Assembly (NCBI GenBank): GCA_013141175.1
Contig: JABFRN010000001.1
Coordinates: forward strand, 2,487,233 to 2,551,232
Source of the DNA: Lysobacter sp.
Lineage (GTDB): Bacteria; Pseudomonadota; Gammaproteobacteria; Xanthomonadales; Xanthomonadaceae
Direction: 5' to 3'
DNA: 64,000 nucleotides
Made by a program: the position numbers and the translations under genes. Below, piece after piece: positions 34,122 to 43,710 of the stretch. The notes below the pieces were generated by a model, which saw only the letters and a list, made by a program, of their open reading frames with translations, made no database searches and was not told the origin of the DNA. Positions within the stretch are counted from its first letter, which is position 1. The number at the start of each line of letters is the position of its first letter.

Positions 34122-34258
34122 GGCGCGCTGTCCAGAAAAGCGAGTGCGGCGGATTCGGAGTCCAGAGATTGATCGGGCGGCGCGCGCCGGCCTGACTCAT
34201 TCATGAGGTGCTCCACCATCGGTTGCGATGTCGATTTCTGGAACAGCGGTCGCCCCAT
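34118..34258 (-). CDS. Small ORF coupled to rhuM
   Basis: A 46-codon frame (MGRPLFQKST...LAFLDSAP) lies between res and rhuM and its stop overlaps the rhuM start as ATGA. An internal ATG at 34204 would give 29 residues. It is hydrophilic, without recognised domain. The overlap suggests a coupling peptide, but it may be non-coding. Confidence 0.35.
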   Translation of the reverse strand: MGRPLFQKSTSQPMVEHLMNESGRRAPPDQSLDSESAALAFLDSAP

Positions 34259-34272
34259 TGCAAGCGCACGTA

Positions 34273-37053
34273 TCAGCCCACCAACTGTTCAAGCGTGCTC
34301 ACCACCTTGAACTGCACCTGCTCGAAATTCTTGAAGTGCCGCTTGCCGCACTCGATGCGCAGGTCTTCAATCGGTCTCAGCAGGCCCAACTGCACATGAT
34401 CGCCGTCGCCGGTCTTCTTGGTTTCGGCCACGAAGTAGAGCGTTGTGTCGTTGCGGTACGCTACTGCCCAATCGGGGTTGTAGGGTCCGACCGGGGTTTC
34501 GATCTTGAACCAGTGCGGTAGCTTGATGTAGAACAGCACGTCGGCATTGTCCTCGCATGCTTGCGCAAAGGCGCGCTCCGGCCCCGAATTGGAGTCGATG
34601 ACGATGTGCGAAAACAGCGTCTTCTGTTGCTGCTCGACGGCGCGAACATTGGACGCGAACACCTCCATTAAATCGTCGTGCTCAAAGCGACGCATTTCGT
34701 AGACGGCATCGTCCAGTTTCGCGTACTTCACCCCGCTGTCATCCGAGCCGTCGCCATAGACCAGGAACTCGCGTTTGACCGCATTGATGATCTCTGAAGC
34801 CTGGTCGATGAATGCCTGCGGGTTGTTGACCGCATCATTCAAGCGACTTGATTCAAGAAGAATCCGCGCAACGGTCGACTTCGCCAATCCCGTTTTTGCC
34901 TGTACTTGGCTGACGAAATCCGGCATCACGTATTTGGCTTCTACGGCCCGCGTGCGGTATCCGGTCTGCTTGCCAGTCACCCCATCCGCATTGATGGCGA
35001 TCTCTGCACGGATCAGGGCAATCTTCGGGCGCTCGATGGCGGCCATTTTCGACTTGATACGACTGGCGGCCTTGGCAATCAGCTCGCTGGTCTGATAGGT
35101 CACGCTGTAGCGGGTGCGTGCCCGTATGCGCTCCCATAACGCGAGAAACTGCGGGTCGGTCTCGAAGCCTTTCTTCAAGCGAACAGTGACCTTGTCGCGC
35201 TCGTTCTGCACCATCTCGCGTTTGAATCTCACACCCGCCTCGACCATTTCGGTCTGCAACTGGTTGGCGAAGTCTTCATAGCTCTCGTTGGCGATCACGG
35301 TCAGCCGGTTGATGGCTGGGTCGCGCACGCGCTCGCCCTGTTGATTCACGGCGAGTCGCAGGCCGCGCCCGATCTCCTGCCGTTTCTTGATCTCTGAACT
35401 GGATTCGGCCAGCGTGCAAATCTGGAAGACGTTCGGGTTGTCCCATCCCTCGCGCAGTGCGGAGTGGCTGAAGATGAAAGCCAGCGGCTCATCAAGGCCC
35501 AGCAAGCGCTCCTTGTCGCGCATGATGAGTTCAAAGGCGCCGGCCTCAGCGTCCGCATTGGTCTTGCCGGTCAGCGTCTCGAACGGCGATATCGCTCGTT
35601 TATCCTGGGAAAAATAGCCGTTGTGCACTGCCGGTGCATGTGCGGTCAGCAGACCTGCGAACTCTTGCATGCCTTGATATTGCGCATAGATGTCCTCGAA
35701 CCATTCCGCAAATTTGCCTTTGGACGTGGTGCCGTCTTCGCCATACACCCGATAGTTCGCGACCCGGTCGATGAAGAAGACAGATAGCACCTTGATGCCC
35801 ATCGGATGCAGCTTTTTCGCCTTCTCGAAATGGCGGCGCACCGTTGCCTCGATCTGCAAGCGGAGAATCGCGTCGGTCAACGCACCATGCGGGCGACCGA
35901 TGGACACGCGCACATCGTTGGCGAAGGTGACAAAGCCTTCGCCTGCATCGATCTCGTTGACAATGAAACCATTGCGATAGATTTCGCGCTGGTTGGACAG
36001 TGCATACAGGTCGTCGCCGTTCTTTACCGCCACTGATTTCTTTGCCGGGCCGCTGGCTTGATTGATCCAGATCGATAATTTTGCCGACACGCTACGCTTG
36101 GCGGTTTTGAACCCGTCCAGTTCGATGAACGCCTGGTTGGCATCCTGCAGCTCAACGACCGAATCCACGCCGATCTGCTTGACCAGCCCCAGCTCATACG
36201 CGCGCACCGGATCGAGCGAATAGATCAGGTTGTAGGCGTTGCGGTGCGTGGCCGAATAACGCAGCGTGCACAGCGGATTGAGCCTGGAAATTGCCCGTTT
36301 GCGAATATCGGTTTCCAGATTCTGCGGTTCGTCCAGAATGACGACGGGATTCGACGCCTGGATGAACTCGATCGGCCTGACACCCGCCTCACGCATCTGG
36401 TTGATGACGTTGCCCTTTGCCTTCTTCGTGGTTTTTCCGCCTGCGGTATCATCGCCGGCTTCGCTCGAATCCTTGGCGAAGGCGTCGATGTTGATGACCA
36501 GAATTTGAATCGCGTCGGACAATGCGAAATTGCGAAGCTGGTGCACCTTGCCCGAGTCGTACACCATGAACTCCATGCGCTCGTAGCCGTAGAGCGTCTG
36601 GAAGTGCTCGCGAGTGATCTTGAGACTGGACAGGACACCCTCGCGGATCGCTACCGATGGCACCACAATCACGAATTTCTTGAAACCGTAGGTCTTGGAG
36701 AGTTCGTGAATCGTGCGCAGGTAGACGTAAGTCTTGCCGGTGCCGGTTTCCATCTCCACCGTGAAGTTGGGGAAGCTGCCTATAGGCGTACCGTTGTCCA
36801 AGGCCATCGTTGCCAGAGCGTTCGACGCCTCAATGCCGTGCGCCGCCTGCACCACGTGCAGGTTGGCAAGCCATTGTGCATCGTCGATCACGCGCTGGTT
36901 GGCAATGCCCATTTCGGTCAGCGCCAAACTGGACAGCGTGTCGTCCCGCGCCACAGCGGTTTGCGACGCATCCGGTTGCCCTGCGAACAGGGACACCACG
37001 GCGCGGATCGCATCGAGCTGATATTCCTGATGCGCGTCGAATTGCAGTTTCAT
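34273..37053 (-). CDS. res: Type III restriction endonuclease subunit Res
   Basis: The ATP-dependent translocase/nuclease of a type III restriction-modification system, which cuts DNA when two unmethylated inversely oriented sites meet. The 926-residue protein has a helicase core: METGTGKTYVYL (Walker A), VILDEPQNLE (DExx box), TLRYSATHRN, ALREGWDNPNVFQIC and QEIGRGLRL. A C-terminal PD-(D/E)XK nuclease follows (YNPDWAVAY...FVAETKK). Length is usual. It follows mod by 84 bases. Codon use is more AT-rich than the neighbouring housekeeping genes, consistent with transfer. Confidence 0.94.
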   Translation of the reverse strand: MKLQFDAHQEYQLDAIRAVVSLFAGQPDASQTAVARDDTLSSLALTEMGIANQRVIDDAQWLANLHVVQAAHGIEASNALATMALDNGTPIGSFPNFTVEMETGTGKTYVYLRTIHELSKTYGFKKFVIVVPSVAIREGVLSSLKITREHFQTLYGYERMEFMVYDSGKVHQLRNFALSDAIQILVINIDAFAKDSSEAGDDTAGGKTTKKAKGNVINQMREAGVRPIEFIQASNPVVILDEPQNLETDIRKRAISRLNPLCTLRYSATHRNAYNLIYSLDPVRAYELGLVKQIGVDSVVELQDANQAFIELDGFKTAKRSVSAKLSIWINQASGPAKKSVAVKNGDDLYALSNQREIYRNGFIVNEIDAGEGFVTFANDVRVSIGRPHGALTDAILRLQIEATVRRHFEKAKKLHPMGIKVLSVFFIDRVANYRVYGEDGTTSKGKFAEWFEDIYAQYQGMQEFAGLLTAHAPAVHNGYFSQDKRAISPFETLTGKTNADAEAGAFELIMRDKERLLGLDEPLAFIFSHSALREGWDNPNVFQICTLAESSSEIKKRQEIGRGLRLAVNQQGERVRDPAINRLTVIANESYEDFANQLQTEMVEAGVRFKREMVQNERDKVTVRLKKGFETDPQFLALWERIRARTRYSVTYQTSELIAKAASRIKSKMAAIERPKIALIRAEIAINADGVTGKQTGYRTRAVEAKYVMPDFVSQVQAKTGLAKSTVARILLESSRLNDAVNNPQAFIDQASEIINAVKREFLVYGDGSDDSGVKYAKLDDAVYEMRRFEHDDLMEVFASNVRAVEQQQKTLFSHIVIDSNSGPERAFAQACEDNADVLFYIKLPHWFKIETPVGPYNPDWAVAYRNDTTLYFVAETKKTGDGDHVQLGLLRPIEDLRIECGKRHFKNFEQVQFKVVSTLEQLVG

Positions 37054-37137
37054 CGCGCATATCCCTGTGTTCGATTCTTCGCGCGCGCTATTGCGCGTGC
37101 AGATATTCTGTCTTGATCGTTTGTCATCTGCATGACC

Positions 37138-39195
37138 TCACAGACAGGTGAAGCGGACGCCCGCATCGCGGCACTGCAAGTCCAGATTGGTCTTGAGCAT
37201 GTCCGAATCATTGAACACACCGTCGATGACGATGATCTCACGCGGCTTCATGTCCACCAGCGGCACGATCATGGTCTCGGTGAACGACTCCAATACGAAC
37301 AGCATGCTGCGGTCGTGGATGGCGAACACCTTGCCGCCCGCGACGTCCAGCGGCTCGATGGATGTGGTCAATTCCTGTCCGAATTTCAGCAGCAGCTCGT
37401 ACAGCATGTCTTCGAGAGCTGCGCCCTGTTTCTCTGATTTTGCGAACATCTGGATCTGACCGGCCAGTTGTTCGGCAGTGTCGATGCCATCGCCGCGCCA
37501 TTGCTTGAAGTTCGAGGGCGTCAGCAGAAAAGATTTGAAACCCAGGTCCTCAGGAATGGGAGATACCAAGTCGGAAGCTTCGCCAAGTTGCGCAACGACA
37601 CGCGCGATGCGCTCTCTGCTCAATGCAGCAATGGTCGGGTATCCGGCTTTCAGCGCTGCGCTTTTCTCCTCGCATGGCTCTGGAATCTGTACGGCCAGCA
37701 CACGCCGATTGCCGCCTTCCCGCGCATTCAAGGCAAGCACTGCTTCTGCGGTACTTGCGGAACCGGCAAAAAAATCCACCACCAGGCCATTGTCATCGTC
37801 ACCCATGCAATAGCGAATGAGCCGCGCCAGGACTTCATGGTCCTTGGGGTTGTTGAACAGTTTTCCCCCCATCAGTTTTCGCAAATACTTTACGGAGACT
37901 TGGGATTGCTTGTATAGAACGCTTCCGAGCACCTGAAGACCGATCTCGTCATCGGAGACTTCTTCGTCATCGAAATCGGTCCCTTGTTCGTCGGATAGTT
38001 CATCGGGGACGGGAATCAGATGGGCTTTGCGGAATGGCGGTTCCGAGTGGTCGTCACGAAACACAACCAGTCCAAGTCTGATCTGACGCTGCATCTCTTC
38101 GGGACTTGAGTAAATCCAACCTCGTTCGGGGATTTTGCAGGGCTTTTTCGTAACAGGGTGCAGAACGTCATAGCGTGGTCCACCGCCGCCCGGCCATGAA
38201 ATGTCGCGGTCGCGCCATGGCCCCCACTTGTCCACCCATTTGTGGCGGCTCAGTTTTTTCGACGGATGCGAATCGGGGAGCGATCTGTACCATTCACGGA
38301 GCGCCTGCTGTTGCGCTTCGTAATCGGCATCCCCGTGTTTGGTTTTCAGTGCGCGCCACTGTTCAACAATTTCCTTGGCTCCCGGTTTCGGCTCGCGCCA
38401 AATCACGTTTTCTTCTTTCAGCTTCATCATGCTGCGCGCGTAGATAAGCAGATATTCGTGACCGACGGAAACGAGTTTGGCGTCGTTCTTTCGTCCCTTT
38501 TCCCAGACCATCTGCGCAATCAAGTTCTCGGGGCCGAAGACCTCATCCATGAGCAACTTGAGATTGGCAGCCTCGTTGTCATCGATGGACACCAAGATCA
38601 CGCCATCCTCGCGCAGCAGATTGCGTGCGATATACAAGCGAGGCAGCATCATCGACAGCCAGTTGCTGTGGTAGTGACCGCTCTCCCTGCTGTTCTTGCG
38701 GAAGAAGCCTTCGCGCATCAAGGTGCCATCGTCGGCCAGATCGTTGATGCGCCTGAGGTAGTCCTCTTTGCTTTCCTGGAAGCGATCCGGATAGATGAAA
38801 CTGTCGGAGCCGGTGTTGTAGGGCGGATCGATGTAGACGAGTTTGACCTTGCCGAAGTAGGCCTTCTGCAGCACCTTGAGCACTTCCAGGTTCTCGCCTT
38901 CGATGAACACGTGCTGCGCCTGATCGAAGTTCACCGATTTGTCGCGCTCGGGCCGCAGCGTGGCGGTGGATGGCGTTTGCAGCACCTTGTAGGCGTCGCT
39001 CTTGCCTGCCCAGGTCAGCCCATAGCGCTCGCCGCCTTCGATGACAGCGCTTTCGCCCAGCGCACGTTTGAGTGCGGCCAGATCGAGCTTGCCTTCAGAG
39101 AAGGCTTCAGGGATGAGGGCAGCCAGCTGCGCGCGGCGAGCGTCGGCAGGGTTCGGTGATTCAGCCGACGGGGTATCGCTTTGTGGATCGCTCAT
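37138..39195 (-). CDS. mod: Type III DNA methyltransferase subunit Mod
   Basis: The N6-adenine methylase and recognition subunit of the type III system. The start at 39195 (MSDPQSD) is preferred; the frame is open 37 codons further. The catalytic motif DPPYN (VYIDPPYNTGSDSF, about residue 130) precedes the SAM-binding motif DFFAGSASTAEAV (about residue 480), the beta-class order of type III Mod. The central region (about 200-460) is the target-recognition part, so the site methylated cannot be read directly. It is transcribed before res, the standard order. It has no obvious simple-sequence tract for phase variation. Confidence 0.93.
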   Translation of the reverse strand: MSDPQSDTPSAESPNPADARRAQLAALIPEAFSEGKLDLAALKRALGESAVIEGGERYGLTWAGKSDAYKVLQTPSTATLRPERDKSVNFDQAQHVFIEGENLEVLKVLQKAYFGKVKLVYIDPPYNTGSDSFIYPDRFQESKEDYLRRINDLADDGTLMREGFFRKNSRESGHYHSNWLSMMLPRLYIARNLLREDGVILVSIDDNEAANLKLLMDEVFGPENLIAQMVWEKGRKNDAKLVSVGHEYLLIYARSMMKLKEENVIWREPKPGAKEIVEQWRALKTKHGDADYEAQQQALREWYRSLPDSHPSKKLSRHKWVDKWGPWRDRDISWPGGGGPRYDVLHPVTKKPCKIPERGWIYSSPEEMQRQIRLGLVVFRDDHSEPPFRKAHLIPVPDELSDEQGTDFDDEEVSDDEIGLQVLGSVLYKQSQVSVKYLRKLMGGKLFNNPKDHEVLARLIRYCMGDDDNGLVVDFFAGSASTAEAVLALNAREGGNRRVLAVQIPEPCEEKSAALKAGYPTIAALSRERIARVVAQLGEASDLVSPIPEDLGFKSFLLTPSNFKQWRGDGIDTAEQLAGQIQMFAKSEKQGAALEDMLYELLLKFGQELTTSIEPLDVAGGKVFAIHDRSMLFVLESFTETMIVPLVDMKPREIIVIDGVFNDSDMLKTNLDLQCRDAGVRFTCL

Positions 39196-39430
39196 TGTCT
39201 GTCCTGTGCTTTTCGACAACCAATTGACGATTGCAGTCCTCATGCGCCGCCGGCGCGAGCATCGTTGCGCCGGTAGAAACCCTGCAATCGGCAATCGATA
39301 CAGCATTGATGTGCTGCTGGTCGTACATCTTGCCAGCCGCAGCGGGTTCGGTCGATTGGCAGCGCAAAAGGATGCATCTGATTGACATCGGTGGCTGCGT
39401 GCGGCCTGAGTTTTGGTCTGATGCGCGAAA
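39196..39430. other. Upstream region of mod
   Basis: Non-coding as far as can be seen. It should contain the leftward promoter of the mod-res-rhuM operon; an AGGAC ribosome site lies just before the mod start. No clear -35/-10 pair is evident. Confidence 0.4.
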
Positions 39431-39485
39431 AGCGCCCCTCATCCGGCCTTCGGCCACCTTCTCCCCGCTGTGCGGGGAGAAGGGA
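39431..39485. repeat. 55-bp element, right copy bordering RM island
   Basis: Inverted copy of 32776-32830: CCTCATCCGGCCTTCGGCCA, then CCTTCTCCCCGC and its pairing arm. Together the two copies enclose the hsdM remnant, rhuM, res and mod. Confidence 0.8.
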
Positions 39486-39515
39486 TTGCTTGCGGGCGGC
39501 GGCGTTCAGCCAAAC

Positions 39516-39545
39516 AAAAAAGCCGAAGCATGCGCTTCGGCTTTT
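39516..39545 (-). terminator. Terminator of tRNA-Ala
   Basis: AAGCCGAAGC and GCTTCGGCTT pair over an ATGC loop, with A-runs and T-runs on both sides. It lies 12 bases beyond the 3' end of the leftward tRNA-Ala and uses the same stem as the multihaem terminator at 32495. Confidence 0.8.
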
Positions 39546-39557
39546 TCTTTCGTCGAA

Positions 39558-39633
39558 TGGTGGAGCGGAGGGGGATCGAACCCCTGACCTCCACGATGCG
39601 AACGTGGCGCTCTCCCAGCTGAGCTACCGCCCC
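39558..39633 (-). tRNA. tRNA-Ala (anticodon CGC)
   Basis: A 76-nt cloverleaf on the minus strand. GGGGCGG pairs with CCGCTCC (one G-T), D arm AGCTCAGCTGGGAGAGC, anticodon stem-loop CCACG-TTCGCAT-CGTGG giving CGC, T arm GGTTCGATCC, and an encoded CCA. It would read GCG. Confidence 0.95.
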
Positions 39634-39664
39634 ATTCGACGTGCGGCAAGTATACGGAGGCCGA

Positions 39665-40780
39665 TCAACCGCCGCCAGTCGGGGCCGGCAGCGAGGCGAG
39701 GATCGGCGCCAGCCGGGTTTCGAGTTGGGCGCGGCGCCAGCCGGAGAGGGCGCCGGGCCAGTCTTCGCCGTCCTGCAGGGCTTCGATCCAGCGTCGCGAG
39801 GCCAGTACGCCATCGGGCAGCGCCAGTTCGGCGCTGCGTTCGGCCACCGCCTGCTGCAGTTTCTTGTAGGCGTTGCGGTCGCGGTCGTCGCCGCGTGCGG
39901 GGGGCAGGTCGTTTTCGTCGGCCAGTGGGGTGTGCAGGGCGTCGAGCACCTGGTCGGCGAGCTTGCGCGGCGCCTTGGGTTGGCCGTCGAACATCGACTG
40001 CAGTTGGGACAGGTCGCGCGGCGGCGTGCGCGCCAGCGATTGCGCCAGTTCGTTGTCGAGAATCCAGGTGCGTGGGCGGTCGTGGTCGCGGGCGTAGGCG
40101 TCGCGCCAGCGCAGCAGCCGCAGCAGGCGGATCTGGCCGTCGCGGTCGAGGAACTGCGCCGAGCGCATGCCCAGGTGCGGCCAGCGCTCGCCGTCGTCCT
40201 GCGCGGCGTTGGCCAACATCCGTGCGCAGTCTTCTTCCAGCCACGCGGTGCGCTGCAGGGCGTCGAGGCGTTCGCACAGCGTGCGGTGCAGGGCGTCGAG
40301 ATGGCGCACGTCGTCGGCGGCGTAGTGCAGCTGCGACGCCGACAGCGGCCGGCGCAGCCAGTCGGAGCGGGTTTCGCCCTTGTCGACCGTGACCCCGAGC
40401 AGGTCCTGCAGTACGCGCTGATAGCCCAGCCCCGCGCCCACGCCGCACAGGGCGGCGGCGATCTGGGTGTCGAACAGCGGCTGCGGCAGGGCGTTGCAGA
40501 AGTACTTCAGCGCGATCAGGTCTTCGCTGGCGCTGTGCATGACCTTGAGGATGCGGGTATCGGAGAGCAGCTGCGCCAGTGCATCGACCATGCCCGGCAG
40601 CAGCGGGTCGACCAGCAGGATGCCGTCGTCCGGCAGCGCGTCGCCGCCCGCGATCTGCACCAGCGCCAGCTGCGGCCAGTAGGTGCGCTCGCGGACGAAC
40701 TCGGTGTCCATGCCGATGCTGGGCGGTGCGGCGGCGATGAGGGCATGCAGCGGTGCGGGGTCGGTGATCCAGTGCGGCAC
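39665..40780 (-). CDS. rnd: Ribonuclease D
   Basis: RNase D is a 3'-5' exonuclease of tRNA and stable RNA maturation. The 371-residue protein has the DEDDy exonuclease motifs MDTEFVRERTYWPQL (exo I), SASEDLIALK (exo II) and YAADDVRHL (exo III with the Tyr), then HRDC helical domains to the C-terminus. It lies just downstream of tRNA-Ala on the same strand side, a fitting but probably incidental neighbour. Confidence 0.95.
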   Translation of the reverse strand: MPHWITDPAPLHALIAAAPPSIGMDTEFVRERTYWPQLALVQIAGGDALPDDGILLVDPLLPGMVDALAQLLSDTRILKVMHSASEDLIALKYFCNALPQPLFDTQIAAALCGVGAGLGYQRVLQDLLGVTVDKGETRSDWLRRPLSASQLHYAADDVRHLDALHRTLCERLDALQRTAWLEEDCARMLANAAQDDGERWPHLGMRSAQFLDRDGQIRLLRLLRWRDAYARDHDRPRTWILDNELAQSLARTPPRDLSQLQSMFDGQPKAPRKLADQVLDALHTPLADENDLPPARGDDRDRNAYKKLQQAVAERSAELALPDGVLASRRWIEALQDGEDWPGALSGWRRAQLETRLAPILASLPAPTGGG

Positions 40781-40898
40781 GGGCTCGGTTCGTGAATGGC
40801 GGGCCGCTATGCTACCGGAGTGCGGTCCGGGTCATCGTGCAGTGCCGACGATGCGATAAGGTGACGGCCGCACACGAAGACCACATTCGGAGCGGAGA

Positions 40899-42773
40899 TT
40901 GGCGCTGCGCGCGACACGACAGGCATGGGCGGCAGGCGTCATCGCGACGCTGGTCCTGCTGTGCGCCTGCGATCGCGACGGCGGCAAGGCGGCGACCGGA
41001 CAGGGCGGCCAGACCCCGCAGCGCCAGGCCGACGGCACGGTCACGGTCAGCGGCGACGACGCCATCGCCGAACGCCTGACCTGGCGCAGCCCGGAGATCG
41101 TGCTGGCCGATGCCGATGTTCCAGCGGCACGCAAACGCGCCGCCGCTGCGCTCGCCGAAGGCCGGCTCTACGAGGATGCCGAGGCCGCGATTCCGCTGTA
41201 TCTCGCGCTGCTGGCGCGCGATCCCGGGGACGCCAAGGCGAAGACCGGGCTGTCCCGCGCGCTGACGCGGCTGGCCAAGGCCGGCAAGGACGCGCTGGCG
41301 GCCTCCGGCGACGATGCGGAGGCGCTGCGCCGCGCGCATGCGGTGGGTGCGGTGATGCGCAGCGTCGGTATCGAACGGGTGGAGGGCGGCGCGGATCACC
41401 TCGTCCAGGTCGACCGTGCCGACCGTCTGTGGGAATTGAACGAAGCAGGCGAGCAGGCGTTGGCCCAGGGTCGCCTCGGCGAAGCGGGCGAGGGCGCGTT
41501 GCCCTTGTTCCAGCAGGCGCTGGCGCTGGAACCCGGGCAGCCGCGCGCGTCGCAGGGCGTCGCGGCGGTCGAAAGCGGACTGATCCGGCGCGCGGAGGAT
41601 GCGGCCGAAACCGGCGATTTCGATGCCGCCAAACGCTGGCTCGCGAAAGCGGGGGCGGTGCGGCCGGGCATCGGCACGCTCGATGTCGGGCACGAACGCG
41701 TGGAGGCGATCCGGCGCGCGCGCATCGCCCGGCTGCGCGATGAGGGCATGGCCCTGTTGCTGCAGCCGAACCGTCCGAATCATCTGCCGTGGGCGCGGCA
41801 GCGACTGGCGGAAATCCTGCGCATCGCCGCGCCCGGCGATCCGCAGGCCGCCGAGTTGCGCAATCGGATCGATCGGGCCACCCACTACGGCCTGCAGCGC
41901 CCCGGCCAGCGGTTCACCGATGCGCTCGACGGCGGCGGACGCGGCCCGGAAATGGTGGTGGTGCCGCACGGCGGTTTCCGCATGGGCGCGCGCGATGCCG
42001 AGCCCGATGCCAGCGGTTCCGAGCGCCCGTCGCGCTATGTGCGTTTCGATCGCGGCTTCGCCATCGCCCGCACCGAAGTGACGGTCGGCCAATTCCGCCG
42101 TTTCGTGCTGGCCAGCGACTATCGTCCGCGCGCGCTGCGTCGCGGCCACTCGATGGTCTACGACGAGCGCGGCGGCAACTTCGTGCATCGCAGCGGCGTG
42201 GACTGGCGACACGATCATCTTGGCCGCCCCGCCGCCGACGACATGCCGGTGCTGCACGTCAGCGCCAAGGATGCCGAGGCCTACGCGCGCTGGTTGTCGG
42301 AAGCCAGCCGCCAGCGCTACCGGCTGCCCAGCGAGGCCGAGTTCGAATACGCGCTGCGCGCCGGCGCACCCGGGCGTTACCCGTGGGGCGACCGCCCGCC
42401 CACGCGCGGCACCGGCAACCTCACCGGCGGCGGCGACCGCTCGCCTGCGGGCCGCAGTTGGGGCAATGCGTTCGTCGGTTACGGCGATGGTTTCTGGGGC
42501 CCGGCGCCGGTCGCGCGGTTCCGCGCCAACGCCTTCGATATCCACGATCTCGAAGGCAATGTCCGCGAGTGGGTCGCGGATTGCTGGCATGATGGCTACC
42601 GTCGCGCGCCGACCCAGGGCGAGGCTTGGGTGAATCCCGGTTGCCGCACCCGCGTGGTCCGCGGCGGTGCCTGGTCCAACGCGCCCGCGCAGACCCGCGC
42701 GGCGTGGCGCAGCCAGGCGGAGGCGGATGCGACGAATGCGCTGACCGGGTTCCGGGTGGTCAGAGAACTTTAG
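40899..42773 (+). CDS. TPR/SUMF1-domain lipoprotein
   Basis: A 624-residue protein starting with TTG at 40899 behind GGAGCGGAG. A lipoprotein signal ends LVLLCAC (Cys about 24). An Ala-rich helical, TPR-like region (about 75-330) follows, then a formylglycine-generating-enzyme-like (SUMF1) domain (about 345-624): GGFRMGA, RTEVTVGQFRRFV, YRLPSEAEFEYALR, DLEGNVREWVADCW, RVVRGGAWSN and a final GFRVVREL. Many SUMF1-fold proteins bind ligands rather than modify sulfatases, and no sulfatase gene is near, so an envelope binding or assembly role is more likely than FGE activity. Confidence 0.8.
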   Translation: MALRATRQAWAAGVIATLVLLCACDRDGGKAATGQGGQTPQRQADGTVTVSGDDAIAERLTWRSPEIVLADADVPAARKRAAAALAEGRLYEDAEAAIPLYLALLARDPGDAKAKTGLSRALTRLAKAGKDALAASGDDAEALRRAHAVGAVMRSVGIERVEGGADHLVQVDRADRLWELNEAGEQALAQGRLGEAGEGALPLFQQALALEPGQPRASQGVAAVESGLIRRAEDAAETGDFDAAKRWLAKAGAVRPGIGTLDVGHERVEAIRRARIARLRDEGMALLLQPNRPNHLPWARQRLAEILRIAAPGDPQAAELRNRIDRATHYGLQRPGQRFTDALDGGGRGPEMVVVPHGGFRMGARDAEPDASGSERPSRYVRFDRGFAIARTEVTVGQFRRFVLASDYRPRALRRGHSMVYDERGGNFVHRSGVDWRHDHLGRPAADDMPVLHVSAKDAEAYARWLSEASRQRYRLPSEAEFEYALRAGAPGRYPWGDRPPTRGTGNLTGGGDRSPAGRSWGNAFVGYGDGFWGPAPVARFRANAFDIHDLEGNVREWVADCWHDGYRRAPTQGEAWVNPGCRTRVVRGGAWSNAPAQTRAAWRSQAEADATNALTGFRVVREL

Positions 42774-42800
42774 GCCGCAGGCCTGCGAGGGCAAGTAACG

Positions 42801-43697
42801 ATGCGACAGAATCCTTTCGGCAACCAGCAACAGCAGGGCTACGGTGGGCAGCGCAAACGCGGCATCAATCCGCGTTTCATCATCCTGCTGCTGTTCGCGG
42901 GCTACGCGGCGTACTACTGGGTGTCGAACCGGCAGGTCGATCCGTACACCGGCGAGAAGGTGCTGATCGACGGCAGCATCTCGATCGATCAGGAAAAGGC
43001 GATGGGCCTGCAGGCCTACGAGGACATCCTGTCGAAGGAACGACCGGTCGATCCCAATTCGCAGATCGCGCAGCAGGTGCGCGAGATCGCCAAGCGCCTG
43101 ATCGCCAAGGTGCCGGAAGTCGAAGCGCAGATGGCGGCCGACAGCGGCAACACGCCCAACAAGGTGTGGGAAACCTTCGACTGGGATGTGAACGTGATCC
43201 AGTCCGACCAGGCCAATGCGTTCTGTCTGCCCGGCGGCAAGATGGCGGTGTACACCGGCCTGATTCCGGTCGCGCAGAACGCCGATGCGGTGGCGGTGGT
43301 GATGGGCCACGAAATCGCGCACGCATTGCTGCGCCACGGCGCGCAGCGCATGTCGCAGCAGAAGCTCGGACAGCTCGGGCAGATGGCGGGCGCGATGAGC
43401 GGCATGGACCCGCAGTCGCAGCAGATGATGCAGGCGGCGATGGGTTACGGCTTCATGTTGCCGTATGCGCGCAAACACGAAACCCAGGCCGATGCCGTCG
43501 GTTTGATGCTCGCGGCGGCAGCCTGCTTCAACCCGGAGGAATCGGTGCCGCTGTGGGAGCGCATGAGCGCGGCCAGCGGCGGCCGTGCGCCGGCGGAGTT
43601 TTCGTCCACGCATCCCAGTCCGGAAACCCGCATCCGCGATCTGCAGGCGCTGATGCCCAAGGCGATGGAATACAAGCAGAAATTCTGCCGCCAATGA
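42801..43697 (+). CDS. M48-family metalloprotease, membrane-anchored
   Basis: A 298-residue zinc protease. After a Gln/Gly-rich N-terminus there is one membrane helix (about 26-42). The catalytic HEXXH is in VMGHEIAHALLRHGAQ (about 171-180), and the third zinc ligand lies in RKHETQADAVGL (Glu). The domain is of the LoiP/BepA type and would face the periplasm, where such proteases clear misassembled outer-membrane proteins. It lies 27 bases after the SUMF1 gene and may be cotranscribed. Confidence 0.9.
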   Translation: MRQNPFGNQQQQGYGGQRKRGINPRFIILLLFAGYAAYYWVSNRQVDPYTGEKVLIDGSISIDQEKAMGLQAYEDILSKERPVDPNSQIAQQVREIAKRLIAKVPEVEAQMAADSGNTPNKVWETFDWDVNVIQSDQANAFCLPGGKMAVYTGLIPVAQNADAVAVVMGHEIAHALLRHGAQRMSQQKLGQLGQMAGAMSGMDPQSQQMMQAAMGYGFMLPYARKHETQADAVGLMLAAAACFNPEESVPLWERMSAASGGRAPAEFSSTHPSPETRIRDLQALMPKAMEYKQKFCRQ

Positions 43698-43710
43698 TGC
43701 CGACGCGGCA

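Noticed and set aside
37138..39195. Phase-variable mod gene
   Set aside because: No long homopolymer or tetranucleotide repeat is seen in or before the gene.
39382..40392. A plus-strand gene over tRNA-Ala and rnd
   Set aside because: It crosses a tRNA and a terminator and is antisense to a canonical RNase D; the Arg-rich translation is a GC artefact.
40899..42773. True formylglycine-generating enzyme
   Set aside because: The SUMF1 fold is present, but no sulfatase is nearby and the long lipoprotein/TPR front is atypical.
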